Assembly (NCBI GenBank): GCA_030841195.1
Contig: JAVEDA010000349.1
Location: 1-6,381, forward strand
Reading direction: 5' to 3'
DNA length: 6,381 bases
Origin: Actinomycetota bacterium
GTDB taxonomy: Bacteria > Actinomycetota > Actinomycetes > JACCUZ01
In this document: positions 5,750 through 6,381 of the stretch, one piece after another
Position numbering within the stretch: position 1 is the first letter of the stretch
Layout: each line of letters begins with the position of its first letter
Translations under genes and position numbers: made by a program
The notes under the pieces: model-generated
The model's input: only the letters and a program-made list of their open reading frames with translations
Told to the model about the DNA's origin: nothing
Database searches by the model: none

Positions 5750-6381
5750 GCGTCATGACCGGCGACGAGCCCGTGGCCGTGGTGACCGGGGGCTCGTCGG
5801 GCATCGGCGCCGCGACGGTGGAAGTCCTCGTCAAGGACGGCTTCCGGGTCGTCTCGCTCGACCTGACCCCGCCGACCGAAGGTCTCGCGGAGCTGAGCCT
5901 GCAGGTCGACGTCACCGACGTCGGCGAGGTCGACAGTGCGTTCGCGACCATCACCAGTGAGCTCGGCCGGCTCGACGTGATGGTCAACAACGCCGGCATC
6001 ACGGGGTCGCAGGCTGCGACGACGCTGCACGAGACCCCGGTCGAGGAGTGGGACAAGGTCTTCGCCGTCAACGTGCGCGGCGTCTACCTCTGCACCCGCG
6101 CGGCGCTGCCGGTGATGATGAGCCAGGGCAGCGGCCACGTCATCACGACGGCGTCCGCGGCCGGACTGGTCGCCTTCCCGGGCCGGTCCGCCTACACAGC
6201 CTCCAAGGGCGCCGCGCTGATGCTCGCGAAGTCGGTGGCCGTCGACTACGCCCGGCACGGCATCCGGTCCAACGCGGTCTGCCCCGGCATGGTGCGCACG
6301 CCGATGACCCAGTGGCGCCTCGACATCCCGGAGCTGAGGGCGAAAGTCGAGGCCACCATCCCGTTCGGCCGGGTCGCCGAG
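5746..6381 (+). CDS. xecD: 2-(R)-hydroxypropyl-CoM dehydrogenase-like short-chain dehydrogenase, truncated by the window edge
   Basis: The ATG at 5746 overlaps the flavoprotein stop as ATGA; an in-frame Met4 codon at 5755 is an alternative start. 212 codons are visible and the frame is still open at the right edge; about 250 residues are expected in full. Classical SDR features are present: TGGSSGIG (14-21), D39 ending the second strand (NAD preference), NNAG (81-84), N109, and the catalytic S137, Y150 and K154. Remarkably similar to Xanthobacter XecD as remembered are VAFPGRSAYTASKG (142-155), KSVAVDYA (162-169), NAVCPGM (176-182) and TPMTQWRLDIPELR (185-198). R147 and R191 sit 3 before and 41 after the catalytic Tyr, exactly the spacing of R152 and R196, which bind the CoM sulfonate in that enzyme. 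It should oxidise a hydroxyalkyl-CoM to the oxoalkyl-CoM in epoxide metabolism. Whether the substrate is the propyl or ethyl thioether cannot be told from sequence. Confidence 0.88.
   Translation, partial: MSVMTGDEPVAVVTGGSSGIGAATVEVLVKDGFRVVSLDLTPPTEGLAELSLQVDVTDVGEVDSAFATITSELGRLDVMVNNAGITGSQAATTLHETPVEEWDKVFAVNVRGVYLCTRAALPVMMSQGSGHVITTASAAGLVAFPGRSAYTASKGAALMLAKSVAVDYARHGIRSNAVCPGMVRTPMTQWRLDIPELRAKVEATIPFGRVAE

Overview
The window comes from a GC-rich bacterium. High GC, GTG starts and long antisense open frames suggest an actinobacterium, but there is no rRNA or other taxonomic marker, so this is inference. It is almost entirely coding. It holds two tightly packed divergent gene blocks separated by one 161-bp gap. 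I see no tRNA, rRNA, CRISPR array, insertion sequence or terminator.

Left block (minus strand, transcribed from about 4226 towards 1): five genes with overlaps or gaps of at most 13 nt, so probably one operon. In transcription order they are: phosphosulfolactate synthase (ComA/XcbB1 family); a 302-residue protein I cannot assign to any family; a complete aspartase/fumarase superfamily (AFS) lyase; a PLP-dependent protein of the D-cysteine desulfhydrase/ACC deaminase family; and the first 57 residues of a gene cut by the window edge that looks like a second AFS member. A ComA homologue, two AFS proteins and a D-cysteine-desulfhydrase-like protein is the gene set described for bacterial coenzyme M (CoM, 2-mercaptoethanesulfonate) biosynthesis in Xanthobacter autotrophicus Py2 (xcbB1, C1, D1, E1). 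That pathway runs from phosphoenolpyruvate through sulfite addition, phosphate elimination, decarboxylation, thiolation and reduction. The 302-residue protein is the extra, unexplained member.

Right block (plus strand, from 4388 to the right edge): a single-cysteine flavoprotein disulfide reductase of the CoA-disulfide reductase/NADH oxidase type, overlapping by ATGA with a short-chain dehydrogenase that runs off the window. The dehydrogenase closely resembles what I remember of 2-(R)-hydroxypropyl-CoM dehydrogenase (XecD) and keeps both arginines known to bind the CoM sulfonate in that enzyme. This ties the right block to use of CoM in epoxide/alkene breakdown.

Taken together: the left block makes CoM, and the right block oxidises a hydroxyalkyl-CoM intermediate and probably keeps CoM or a CoM precursor reduced. 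The host is probably an alkene- or epoxide-using bacterium, with an epoxyalkane:CoM transferase and an alkene monooxygenase expected nearby but outside the window. The points most worth following are the uncharacterised 302-residue protein and the possible CoM-specific role of the flavoprotein.
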